DNA from: JAFHCF01 sp048497495
Lineage (GTDB): Bacteria; Pseudomonadota; Alphaproteobacteria; Rhizobiales; Ancalomicrobiaceae
Direction of reading: 5' to 3'
DNA: 43,528 nt
NCBI GenBank assembly: GCA_048497495.1
Contig: JAFHCF010000027.1
Location: 1 to 43,528 of the forward strand
The notes under the pieces are model-generated. The model saw only the letters and a program-made list of their open reading frames with translations, searched no databases and was not told the origin of the DNA. Position numbers and translations under genes: made by a program. How positions within the stretch are numbered: position 1 is the first letter of the stretch; each line of letters begins with the position of its first letter. Shown piece by piece: positions 16,131 to 23,431 of the stretch.

Positions 16131-17408
16131 TCAGGATACGCCAAAATGGCGAACGAAGAACCGCTTATTCAGTTCCGCCGGGAAGTAGTGCTTGCGCTTT
16201 GTCCACACAAAACCTTCTGACTTGGATATTATAGCAACATCTACCTCGCCACCAACTGTTTCTTGTGCTCTTGTAACCTTCCTCTTTAGTGATGTAATTT
16301 CAATTAATGAAGATGCAAGAGTGGCAAGTTCCTGCTTTGGCATTGCTCTTACCATATCTCTAATCGGGTTCGTTGATTTTTCCTGTATGTATTTTCTGGA
16401 TTTCAGTGAAATATCATCGCTGATTTTTGTGAGCTCCCCATCAACGGTCTGTATAGCAGTATCAAGAGCTGCTTTATCTGAAATAATAGTTCCAAGTATA
16501 AGTGAAGCCGTTTCTTTAACGGACTCTTTTATCACTTTATCAAAGTAACTATTAATCACCGGATCAATCCCATTAACGAAACTTTTCATCATGTCGTCTT
16601 GCGCAAAACCAAGTATTTCAGCATGTGGTCCTTGGCGACCTATATCAACACTTTGTTTTCTTATAAGCTTTAGCTTACCAGCAACAATCCCGTCCATTTC
16701 AAAAGAGACGAGTGTTGGGCAAAGTTCTTTGGTTCCAAATCCAGCTATTACGATACCGCTTCGATAGTCAGAAAGGACAGCCTTTGATAAGAAATATCCC
16801 GCATATTCTTTAAGCAATTTCTTTGATGACTCGGTCGGTGTATTGGTGCGGAAGCACTCGTCTATTAATTTGTCAACAATAGGAGCATATGAAGGGGGAA
16901 TCGATTTCTTGTTTAACCCAGAGACAAAGGATGCCCCCTGTAGGTGCTTTATTTTTTCTCTAATATGCTTCTGAATAATAGAATTAATCTTGCTCTTTTT
17001 AAAGGACCCTCTTGCCATGATGTCCGCGAGGATTAGCTCGTCTATTTCTGCATTTGCTTTAGAAAATAAGTCATATAATATCACGCCAATATTTTCATAG
17101 TCATCAAATTCTGAATATGGGACACTAGAGCTGAGGAAATTGCAAAAAGCAGAGTTGTATTCTTCTATTGTCTCAAATGATTTTGGCTTTAGAGACACTC
17201 GAAATTCCTTAATCAAAGTCTCCAATGGTAACCCCATAAAATCAAGTCGTCCGTAAATCATAATTCCAACGGGGTCATGAAGACTCAATTCGAAAATTTT
17301 GTTTACAGTATTGTAAATTTTGTAATTTGGTGGCGCTCCAATACTTACAGCACTGTCTGCGGCCAATGCAACTGCAGTTTTATTTAGAATTGCGACTTCG
17401 GCAGTCAT
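16131..17408 (-). CDS. Proteasome/HslV-like Ntn-hydrolase-fold protein (island gene)
   Basis: 425-residue cytosolic protein with AT-rich codon use. The N-terminus MTAEVAILNKTAVALAADSA matches the first strands of HslV/proteasome beta subunits. If Met1 is removed, Thr2 becomes an N-terminal nucleophile, Asp18 falls at the position of Asp17, and Lys30 is the best candidate for Lys33. NKIFELSL then corresponds to the next strand and VGIMIYGRLDFMG to the glycine-rich turn. A helical segment (about residues 60-200) is inserted before a second strand pair with SGIVIAGFGTKELCPTLVSF. The C-terminal 150 residues are mainly helical and unlike HslV. The start at 17408 has GGGGA upstream. The family resemblance is inferred by eye; catalytic activity is unproven. 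Confidence 0.6.
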   Translation of the reverse strand: MTAEVAILNKTAVALAADSAVSIGAPPNYKIYNTVNKIFELSLHDPVGIMIYGRLDFMGLPLETLIKEFRVSLKPKSFETIEEYNSAFCNFLSSSVPYSEFDDYENIGVILYDLFSKANAEIDELILADIMARGSFKKSKINSIIQKHIREKIKHLQGASFVSGLNKKSIPPSYAPIVDKLIDECFRTNTPTESSKKLLKEYAGYFLSKAVLSDYRSGIVIAGFGTKELCPTLVSFEMDGIVAGKLKLIRKQSVDIGRQGPHAEILGFAQDDMMKSFVNGIDPVINSYFDKVIKESVKETASLILGTIISDKAALDTAIQTVDGELTKISDDISLKSRKYIQEKSTNPIRDMVRAMPKQELATLASSLIEITSLKRKVTRAQETVGGEVDVAIISKSEGFVWTKRKHYFPAELNKRFFVRHFGVS

Positions 17409-17436
17409 CTTCTATCCCCGTTAGTCGGTGGCCTAA

Positions 17437-17442
17437 ATTTTA
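17437..17442 (-). promoter_or_regulatory. Possible -10 element of the island operon
   Basis: TAAAAT on the minus strand, 29 bases before the start codon of the Ntn-hydrolase-like gene. No convincing -35 is visible at 16-18 bases, so this is tentative. Confidence 0.3.
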
Positions 17443-17549
17443 CTCTATTGGCGTAGTTCTGAAGTTTTGCAGCTTGCACGCCATTCGCCATTTAGGTCGC
17501 CGCTACTCCCGAGAGCGCCGTCCGGACATAAATCCGAATCGTCATTATC

Positions 17550-17706
17550 TTGAACGTTGTTGAAAGCGAATTCTACAACCACCTCTGTGAATTGATAGAC
17601 TCGTCAAAGCGCAATGATGATATCGATTTCTTTGGGACCGATACCGGCATAAATTGTTCGTTTGGGGACATAAGTCGAGCTGGCTGGATTGCAAACAAAG
17701 TAGATG
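17550..17706 (+). pseudogene. Possible 5' fragment of a plus-strand gene cut by the right repeat
   Basis: From a TTG at 17550 (in-frame stop TAA at 17529-17531) the frame reads NVVESEFYNHLCELIDSSK and continues NDDIDFFGTDTGINCSFGD. This is protein-like composition in AT-rich DNA, where random open frames are rare. It runs into the 76-bp repeat at 17707, after which it is antisense to the helicase and meaningless. It could be the head of a gene whose rest was lost when the island formed, or chance. No clear Shine-Dalgarno is seen. Otherwise the 400 bp between 17409 and 17808 hold only the island promoter region, the repeat and the terminator. Confidence 0.3.
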
Positions 17707-17782
17707 GCGACGCCACCGACGGGCGCGGATGCGACATTCGCGGGGGTGGAATACGAAAAAGGCCCCGGATCGCTCCGGGGCC
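17707..17782. repeat. Right 76-bp direct repeat flanking the AT-rich island
   Basis: Partner of 15817-15892, same orientation, 8 mismatches and no gaps. Its right end is the helicase terminator, and the left end meets AT-rich island DNA abruptly. Confidence 0.85.
17761..17782 (-). terminator. Rho-independent terminator of the helicase gene
   Basis: Same 22-base palindrome as at 15871-15892, here followed on the minus strand by TTTTTCGT. It lies 26 nt after the helicase stop codon. Confidence 0.9.
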
Positions 17783-17808
17783 TTCGTCATGTTCGTGTGG
17801 TGGGCCGA

Positions 17809-19473
17809 TCAGCCTTCGCGGCGCGGACCGCGATTGCGGTTGGCCTGGGGGCGGGCCTCGCCGCGATTGCCGCCGGGGCCGCCGGCACCACCCGGGCCGC
17901 GACCGCCCGGCTTGCCGCCGTGGTTGCGCGGGCGCGGGTTGTCGTAACGGCGTTCGCCCGGCGGGGTCGACTTGGTCTCGCCGCGCACCGACACGGGTTC
18001 GCCGTGGCGGGTGTCGCGCATCGACTTGGGCCGCGCCGAAGCCTCGTCGCGGGGGCGGGCCTCGTCGCGCGGACGGGCCTCGTCGCGCGGACGGGCCTCG
18101 TCACGCGGGCGGGCGTCGTCACGGGCGCGATGCTCGTCGCGGGCGCGGAACTCCTCGCGGGGGCCACGGGGGCCGCGCGGGCCTTGGGAGCGCGCCGGCT
18201 GGTTCTTGTCGCCGTAGCCGCGACCCTGGCCGCCGCGACGGTCGTCGCTCGGGCGGCCGGCGTGACGACGGCCCTCGCCGGCGACGCGCTCCTCGTCGGT
18301 CGACTGCTTCGACAGCTTGGCGAGATCCTCGGCGCGGGCGTGCACCGTCTTCGGCACCGGCAACTGCGGCACGGTGCGGCGGGTCAGGCGTTCGATCGAC
18401 TTGAGATAGGCCCGCTCCTCGCCGTTGCAGAAGGAGACGGCCGAGCCGCCGTTGCCGGCGCGCGCGGTGCGGCCGATGCGGTGGACGTAGCTCTCCGGCA
18501 CGTTCGGCAGCTCGAAGTTGACGACGTGGCTGACGCTGTCGATGTCGATGCCGCGCGCCGCGATGTCGGTCGCCACCAGCACCCGGCACTGGCCGTCGCG
18601 GAAGGCGGCGAGCGCCCGTTCACGCTGCGGCTGGCTCTTGTTGCCGTGGATGGCGGCGGCCTCGTAGCCGGAGCGCACCAGATTCTTCACGACGCGGTCG
18701 GCGCCGTGCTTGGTGCGGGTGAAGACGATGACGCGGTCGAAGCTCGGATCGTCGAGGAGATGCTCGAGCAGGGCCTGCTTGAGACGGGTCTCGGAGAAAT
18801 AGACGGCCTGATCGACGCGGTCGACGGTGGTGGCGACCGGCGCCACCGAAACCTTGATCGGATCGGTGAGGTAGCCGTCGGCGAGGCTGGCGATGGCCGG
18901 CGGCATGGTCGCCGAGAAGAACAGCGACTGGCGCGCCTTCGGCACCAGCTTGGCGATGCGCTTCAGGGCGTGGATGAAGCCGAGGTCGAGCATCTGGTCG
19001 GCCTCGTCGAGGACGAGGATCTCGACCTGGTCGAGGCGCAGCGAGCCGCGATCGATGAGGTCGAGGAGACGCCCGGGAGTGGCGACGAGGACGTCGACGC
19101 CGCGCAAGAGGCCGCGCTCCTGGCGCAGGATCGGCACGCCGCCGAACACCACTTCGACCTTGAGGACGAGGTTGGCGCCATAGGTGCGGAAGCTCTCGGC
19201 GATCTGCGAGGCGAGCTCGCGGGTCGGCGCCAGGATCAGCGAGCGGCAGGAATGCGGCGCGCTGCGCTTCGGCGTCTTGGTCAGACGCTCGATCATCGGC
19301 AGCGCGAAGGCGGCGGTCTTGCCGGTGCCGGTCTGGGCGATGCCCAGAAGGTCGCGGCCGAGGAGCACGTGCGGGATCGCCTGCGCCTGAATCGGGGTCG
19401 GGACCGTGTAGCCAGAGGTCGTCAGCGCCTGCAGGATCGGCTCGGAAAGCCCGAAGTCGGTGAAATTGGTCAA
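17809..19473 (-). CDS. rhlE: DEAD-box RNA helicase, RhlE type
   Basis: ATP-dependent RNA helicase, 554 residues. The Q motif region is DFGLSEPILQAL...TPIQAQAIP. Motif I is AQTGTGKT (46-53). Further motifs are PTRELASQI (Ia), VLDEADQMLD (II), FFSATMPP (III), VIFTRTKHGADR (IV), VATDIAARGID (V) and HRIGRTARAG (VI). After about residue 380 comes a basic, Gly/Arg/Asp-rich tail with repeated RPRDEA units, typical of RNA-binding tails. The start is taken as TTG at 19473 (LTNFTDFG), since the RhlE core begins there and no ATG is nearby; the frame continuing to 21315 is antisense to the aminotransferase. RhlE versus DeaD/CsdA is not certain. Confidence 0.9.
   Translation of the reverse strand: MTNFTDFGLSEPILQALTTSGYTVPTPIQAQAIPHVLLGRDLLGIAQTGTGKTAAFALPMIERLTKTPKRSAPHSCRSLILAPTRELASQIAESFRTYGANLVLKVEVVFGGVPILRQERGLLRGVDVLVATPGRLLDLIDRGSLRLDQVEILVLDEADQMLDLGFIHALKRIAKLVPKARQSLFFSATMPPAIASLADGYLTDPIKVSVAPVATTVDRVDQAVYFSETRLKQALLEHLLDDPSFDRVIVFTRTKHGADRVVKNLVRSGYEAAAIHGNKSQPQRERALAAFRDGQCRVLVATDIAARGIDIDSVSHVVNFELPNVPESYVHRIGRTARAGNGGSAVSFCNGEERAYLKSIERLTRRTVPQLPVPKTVHARAEDLAKLSKQSTDEERVAGEGRRHAGRPSDDRRGGQGRGYGDKNQPARSQGPRGPRGPREEFRARDEHRARDDARPRDEARPRDEARPRDEARPRDEASARPKSMRDTRHGEPVSVRGETKSTPPGERRYDNPRPRNHGGKPGGRGPGGAGGPGGNRGEARPQANRNRGPRREG
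18041..18166. repeat. 18-bp tandem repeats in the helicase tail
   Basis: About seven 18-base units with consensus GCCTCGTCGCGCGGACGG on the plus strand, beginning at 18041, 18059, 18077, 18095, 18113, 18131 and 18149, and degrading at the right end. They encode repeated Arg-Pro-Arg-Asp-Glu-Ala-like hexapeptides and could change in copy number without frameshift. Confidence 0.8.
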
Positions 19474-19836
19474 GTGGATACTTTCGATAGCGAAAAGCCC
19501 CGGGCGCAGACGACCTCGTCGGAGGGCGTGGCGTGCGTCGGGATCGAATGACGATCCCCGCGTGATGGGGCTGGTCGGGGTGAGAAGCGATCGATCGTTC
19601 GAAGAAGGCGCGAGGCAGGCCGAACGGGACTTGGTCCGTTCATTGCCCGCGTGGCGCCCGTCACGCGTCTTCGAACTCCACAGGCGGGGGCAGGGCCCCA
19701 TGGCCGACGGCGTCGCTCGCTGCTCTATGATCGAAATTCGTGTTCGGATCAAGGCGCGCCGTCGATAAATCAGTTTTGCCGCGCCGACCAGCCGGCTATG
19801 GATGTCGAGACGGTGAACGAAGAGGAATGCCCGCAG
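19474..19836. other. Divergent intergenic region between helicase and aminotransferase
   Basis: 363 bp with no credible gene. It contains a 7-bp hairpin around 19546-19562 (GGGATCG/CGATCCC) in what would be the helicase 5' leader. A TATGAT at 19726-19731 is a possible -10 for the aminotransferase, but without a clear -35. A second ATG at 19798, in frame with the aminotransferase, has no Shine-Dalgarno. Confidence 0.4.
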
Positions 19837-20946
19837 ATGAAGTCGCCCCGTTTCACGCCGCTGATCGCCAGCCTGCCCTCGACCGTGCCCTTCGTCGGCG
19901 CCGAGGCGTTGGAGCGGACGCGTGGCCGTCCCTTCCGGGCCCGGATCGGCGCCAACGAGAGCGTCTTCGGCCCGTCCCCCAAGGCGATCGCGGCGATGCA
20001 GGCGGCTGCGGCGAGCGAGGCCTGGCTCTACGGCGATCCCGAGAATCACGATCTCAAGGTGGCGATCGCCGCGTCCGTCGGCGTGCGGCCGGAGAACATC
20101 GTGGTGGGCGAGGGCATCGACGGGCTGCTCGGCCTCGCCGTGCGGCTCTTCGCCGATCCGGGCACCCCGATCGTCACCTCGCAGGGCGGCTACCCGACTT
20201 TCGATTATCACGTCGCCGGCCACGGCGCCCGCTTCGTCCGCGTGGCCTACGTCGACGATCGCGAGAACCTGCCCGGCCTCGTCGACGCGCTCATCGAGCA
20301 AGACGCGCCGCTCGGCTATTTCGCCAATCCCGACAACCCGATGGCCTCGTGGTGGTGGGGCGAGGAGGTGGCCCGTGAGCTCGACCGGGTGCCGGAGGGC
20401 TCGCTCTTCATCCTCGACGAGGCCTATGGCGAGTTCGCTCCCGCCGGCACGCTGCCGACGATCGACACGGACGACCCGCGCGTCATCCGCTTCCGCACCT
20501 TCTCCAAGGCCCACGGCATGGCGGGCCTGCGCGTCGCCTACGGCATCACCGCGCCGGAGGTGGCGACGGCCTTCGACAAGATCCGCAACCACTTCGGCAT
20601 CAACCGCATCGCCCAGGCGGGCGCCCTCGCCGCGCTCGCCGACGGCGACTGGCTCACCGACGTGGTGGCGCGGGTGAACCGCTCCAAGGCGCGCATCGCC
20701 GCCATCGCCGCCGACAACGGGCTCGTCGCCCTGCCGTCGGCGACCAACTTCGTCACCGTCGACTGCGGTGGCGACGGACCCTTCGCGCGAGCGGTGCTCG
20801 CAGGCCTGATCGCCCGCGACCTCTTCGTCCGCAAGCCCTGGCTCGCGCCGATGGACCGCTGCATCCGCCTCTCCGCCGGCACCGACGCCGACATGGACCT
20901 GCTCGCCGCCGCGATGCCCGGCGCGCTCGCCGACGCGCGCGCCTGA
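19837..20946 (+). CDS. Class I/II PLP aminotransferase, HisC-like
   Basis: Fold-type I pyridoxal-phosphate aminotransferase of 369 residues resembling histidinol-phosphate aminotransferase. It has RIGANESVFGPSPKA, WLYGDPENHDLKVAIA and the cofactor-binding FANPDNPM. LFILDEAYGEFAP supplies the pyridine-N Asp, the PLP lysine is in FSKAHGMAGLRVAYG (Lys224), and the terminal phosphate-binding Arg is in DRCIRLSAGT. There is no his gene next to it, so it may act on another amino acid. The start at 19837 (MKSPRFTPL) is preceded by AGAGGA about ten bases away. An in-frame ATG at 19798 would add 13 residues but lacks a ribosome site. Confidence 0.85.
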   Translation: MKSPRFTPLIASLPSTVPFVGAEALERTRGRPFRARIGANESVFGPSPKAIAAMQAAAASEAWLYGDPENHDLKVAIAASVGVRPENIVVGEGIDGLLGLAVRLFADPGTPIVTSQGGYPTFDYHVAGHGARFVRVAYVDDRENLPGLVDALIEQDAPLGYFANPDNPMASWWWGEEVARELDRVPEGSLFILDEAYGEFAPAGTLPTIDTDDPRVIRFRTFSKAHGMAGLRVAYGITAPEVATAFDKIRNHFGINRIAQAGALAALADGDWLTDVVARVNRSKARIAAIAADNGLVALPSATNFVTVDCGGDGPFARAVLAGLIARDLFVRKPWLAPMDRCIRLSAGTDADMDLLAAAMPGALADARA

Positions 20947-21043
20947 GGCCGGCTCGCCGGCCCGCATATAGGGTGTCGAGGCCGGCTCGCTGGCCTCCTT
21001 ATATGTCGTCGAGGCCGGCGTATCGGACATCCCCGCCGGTCGT
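20945..21043. repeat. 33-bp tandem repeat, two units plus a decayed third
   Basis: GAGGCCGGCTCGC begins at 20945 and 20978, and GAGGCCGGC at 21011, an exact 33-base period. Units 1 and 2 also share a TATA-containing spacer, and the third decays after nine bases. The first unit forms a GGCCGG-CTCG-CCGGCC hairpin. It lies immediately after the aminotransferase stop codon. Confidence 0.75.
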
Positions 21044-21193
21044 CGACGCGGACCACCTCGCGCGTCCGTGCATATACGGCCGGGGGTGGCTCGAGTATGG
21101 TGCGGCCGTCCGACGGACTCGGCGTTTCGAGGGCCCGTCCGATGTTCGCCCGATCGGAACGAACCACATCCCCCGAATTTCGAAAGCCGCCTC

Positions 21194-22654
21194 ATGTCCT
21201 CGACCGTCCCCGAGATCGGAGACCGCGAACGTCTGACCATCGTGCTCGGCGCCCTCGTCGTGCTGATGCTGGCGGCGCTCGACCAGACCATCGTCGCGCC
21301 CGCCCTGCCGACCATCGGCGCCAGCCTCGGCGACGTCGAATATCTACCGTGGATCGTCTCGGCCTATTTCCTCACCTCGACGGCGGTGACCCCGCTCTAT
21401 GGCAAGCTCGCCGATCTCAAGGGCCGGCGGCCGACGCTCTACGCGGCGATCGCGATCTTCACCCTCGGTTCGATCCTGTGCGCGCTGGCGCCGAGCATGG
21501 CGTTCCTGATTCTCGGTCGCGCCGTCCAGGGGCTCGGCGGCGGCGGCTTGATCACCCTGGTTCAGACGGTGATCGGCGACGTCGTGCCACCGCGCGAACG
21601 CGGCCGCTACATGGGTTGGATCTCGCTGGTGTGGGCGACGGCGAGCGTCTCCGGCCCGATCGTCGGCGGCGTCTTCGCCCAGCATCTGCACTGGTCGTTG
21701 ATCTTCTGGATCAACCTGCCGATCGCCGCCGCCGCCCTGGCGATGATCCATCACGCCCTGCGCCGTCTGCCCGACGTCCGTCGACCGCAGCGGCTCGATC
21801 TCCTCGGCGCGGCACTGATCGTCGGCGGCACGGTCGCCCTGATGCTGGCCCTGACCTGGGGCGGCGCGCGGATGGCCTGGGGCTCGCCCACCATCCTGTC
21901 GCTGCTCGGCGCCGCGGTGGTCTTCATCGGCGCCTTCGGATGGCACATCGCACGGGTCGAGGACGCGTTGATCCCGCTGGCGATCCTACGCAATCCAGTC
22001 GTCGCGGTGACCACCTCGGCGATGTTCTTCGTCATGGGCGGCTGGTTGGCGATGTCGGTCTATGTGCCGATCTGGCTGCAACAGGTCCACGGCTTCGGCG
22101 CCGCCGACGCCGGTTTCGGATTGATCGCGCTGACGCTGGGAACCGTCTTCGGCGCCAATTTCGCCGGTCGCGCCATGATGCGGGTGACCGGCTACAAGAG
22201 GATGGCGCTGATCGGGTCGGGCCTGGCGGTGGTGTCGATGATCGGCCTGGCGCTCGGCTCCGCCGATCTGCCGCTGTGGGCGGCGGAGGTGCTGCTGGCG
22301 CTCGTCGGGCTCGGATCGGGCGTGCTGTTTCCGATCTCCACGGTGGCGGTGCAGAACGCCGTCGAACGCCGTGATCTCGGCGTCGCCACCGCCACCCATG
22401 CCTTCCTGCGCTCGCTCGGCACCGTCGTGGTGGTGGCGGCGCTGGGAACCATCCTCATCGGATCCGGTCTCGGCGCGGTGATCGAGGCCGGTCGCGACCG
22501 CGCCCCGACCCCCGAGGAGACGGCGCTCGCCAAGGCCACCTACGGCTGGATCTTCGGCGGCGCGGCCCTGGCGCAGCTCATCGGATTCGTCATCCTGATA
22601 TTCCTCGAGGAACGGCCGCTCGGCGGCAGCGCCGCGCCGGCCGACCCGATCTGA
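21194..22654 (+). CDS. MFS multidrug efflux transporter, DHA2 (14-helix) type
   Basis: Inner-membrane proton-coupled exporter, 486 residues with about 14 hydrophobic helices. Motif D1 is LAALDQTIVAPALPTIGASL, motif A is GKLADLKGRRPT, and motif C is in ASVSGPIVGGVFAQHLHWSLIFWINLP. These place it in the DHA2 (EmrB/QacA-like) family; substrates cannot be predicted. The start at 21194 (MSSTVPEIGD) fits the family; the longer upstream frame is non-conserved-looking. No HlyD-type partner or regulator is adjacent. Its stop codon abuts that of the next, convergent gene with no spacer. Confidence 0.9.
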   Translation: MSSTVPEIGDRERLTIVLGALVVLMLAALDQTIVAPALPTIGASLGDVEYLPWIVSAYFLTSTAVTPLYGKLADLKGRRPTLYAAIAIFTLGSILCALAPSMAFLILGRAVQGLGGGGLITLVQTVIGDVVPPRERGRYMGWISLVWATASVSGPIVGGVFAQHLHWSLIFWINLPIAAAALAMIHHALRRLPDVRRPQRLDLLGAALIVGGTVALMLALTWGGARMAWGSPTILSLLGAAVVFIGAFGWHIARVEDALIPLAILRNPVVAVTTSAMFFVMGGWLAMSVYVPIWLQQVHGFGAADAGFGLIALTLGTVFGANFAGRAMMRVTGYKRMALIGSGLAVVSMIGLALGSADLPLWAAEVLLALVGLGSGVLFPISTVAVQNAVERRDLGVATATHAFLRSLGTVVVVAALGTILIGSGLGAVIEAGRDRAPTPEETALAKATYGWIFGGAALAQLIGFVILIFLEERPLGGSAAPADPI

Positions 22655-23263
22655 TCAACGCTCGATCGCGGCGCGCAGGCGACGGGCGAGGATGGCGAGG
22701 CGCGCGCGCGTCGCCGCCAACGCCGGCCGCAGCGCGGCGAGGACCGCGCCGATCCGTCGCCGCAGCCCGCCGAGGGCGGCGACCACCGCGACCCAGGCCG
22801 CCGTGGCGCGCAGCCGGCCGACCGACCAGTCGTAGAGCGCCATCACCCAGCCGTAGCCCTCGGCGAACCATCCGATGGTCAGGAGCTTGTCGCGGGTGGC
22901 GTGGAACAGACGCTCGACCAGCACGATCGACAGGAGATGGGCGATCGCCAGCGCGACGGCGCCGGGCATCACCCGACCGGTGGCGAGAAGCCACAAGGCC
23001 CAGAGCTTGACCGGTTCCAGCACCGCGAAGGGGACGAGGAAGAGCGCCAGGGTGGGGTAGGGCGGCAGGCGGTGCAGCGCCGCCGCGATCCGGGCGAAGA
23101 CCCTGAGGTCCGCCGCCCAGGCGACGACCGGCCTGACGGCGGCGAGCACCACGTCGTCGATCAGGAAGTAGATCGTCGCGGCGGCGAGCAGCGGAATTCG
23201 CCACAGCGCTCGCAGGATCGGGTGGCGCGGTCGTCTCGGCTTCGTCGGATCGGGATCGCTCAA
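22655..23263 (-). CDS. Conserved-looking membrane protein, unknown function
   Basis: Protein of 202 residues starting from TTG 23263 with GAGG five bases upstream. After a basic N-terminus (KPRRPRHPILRALWR) come a hydrophobic helix LLAAATIYFLIDDVVLAAV and a second region PTLALFLVPFAVLEPVKLWALWLLA. The motif VMPGAVALAIAHLLSIVLVERLFHATRDKLLTIGWFA follows (shown as one continuous conserved-looking block in part), then an Arg/Ala-rich C-terminus. The same arrangement occurs in uncharacterised alphaproteobacterial proteins. The gene converges with the MFS gene, the two stops being adjacent. Confidence 0.75.
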   Translation of the reverse strand: MSDPDPTKPRRPRHPILRALWRIPLLAAATIYFLIDDVVLAAVRPVVAWAADLRVFARIAAALHRLPPYPTLALFLVPFAVLEPVKLWALWLLATGRVMPGAVALAIAHLLSIVLVERLFHATRDKLLTIGWFAEGYGWVMALYDWSVGRLRATAAWVAVVAALGGLRRRIGAVLAALRPALAATRARLAILARRLRAAIER

Positions 23264-23431
23264 GGTCGCCTCACGTCGCGTCGCCGGATCGGCTCGACGA
23301 GATCTAGGTGCGCCTTCGTGGCTTTGCCAGGGCGGCGGCGTTCGCGGCCGCTCTTGCCGGCGCATCGAACCCCGGCTACCTAGCGGACAGGGACGCGTCG
23401 ACGCGTCGGTGGAAGACGCGGGGGATGCATC

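Larger units (their letters stand above)
15817..17782. mobile_element. AT-rich two-gene island between 76-bp direct repeats
   Basis: The interior is visibly AT-rich against GC-rich surroundings (for example 16381-16440 has 23 G/C of 60). It uses codons avoided by neighbours and is bounded by the two direct repeats. It contains the Ntn-hydrolase-like gene, the 60-residue gene and a possible gene fragment. No integrase, transposase or tRNA is inside, so any mobility would be supplied in trans or by recombination between repeats. The left border abuts the cob promoter and the right border is the helicase terminator. Confidence 0.7.

Noticed and set aside
16121..16144. Earlier start at 16144 for the 60-residue protein
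   Set aside because: It would overlap the upstream gene and place the strong Shine-Dalgarno inside the coding sequence.
15817..17782. Insertion sequence or integrative element with its own recombinase
   Set aside because: No transposase or integrase motif and no terminal inverted repeats were found; only direct repeats are present.
20945..21043. CRISPR-like array
   Set aside because: The repeats are contiguous 33-base units without unique spacers, and there are no cas genes.
17809..21315. A 1168-residue minus-strand frame covering the helicase and far upstream
   Set aside because: Only the part from 19473 matches a helicase; the rest is antisense to the aminotransferase and of typical GC-rich shadow composition.
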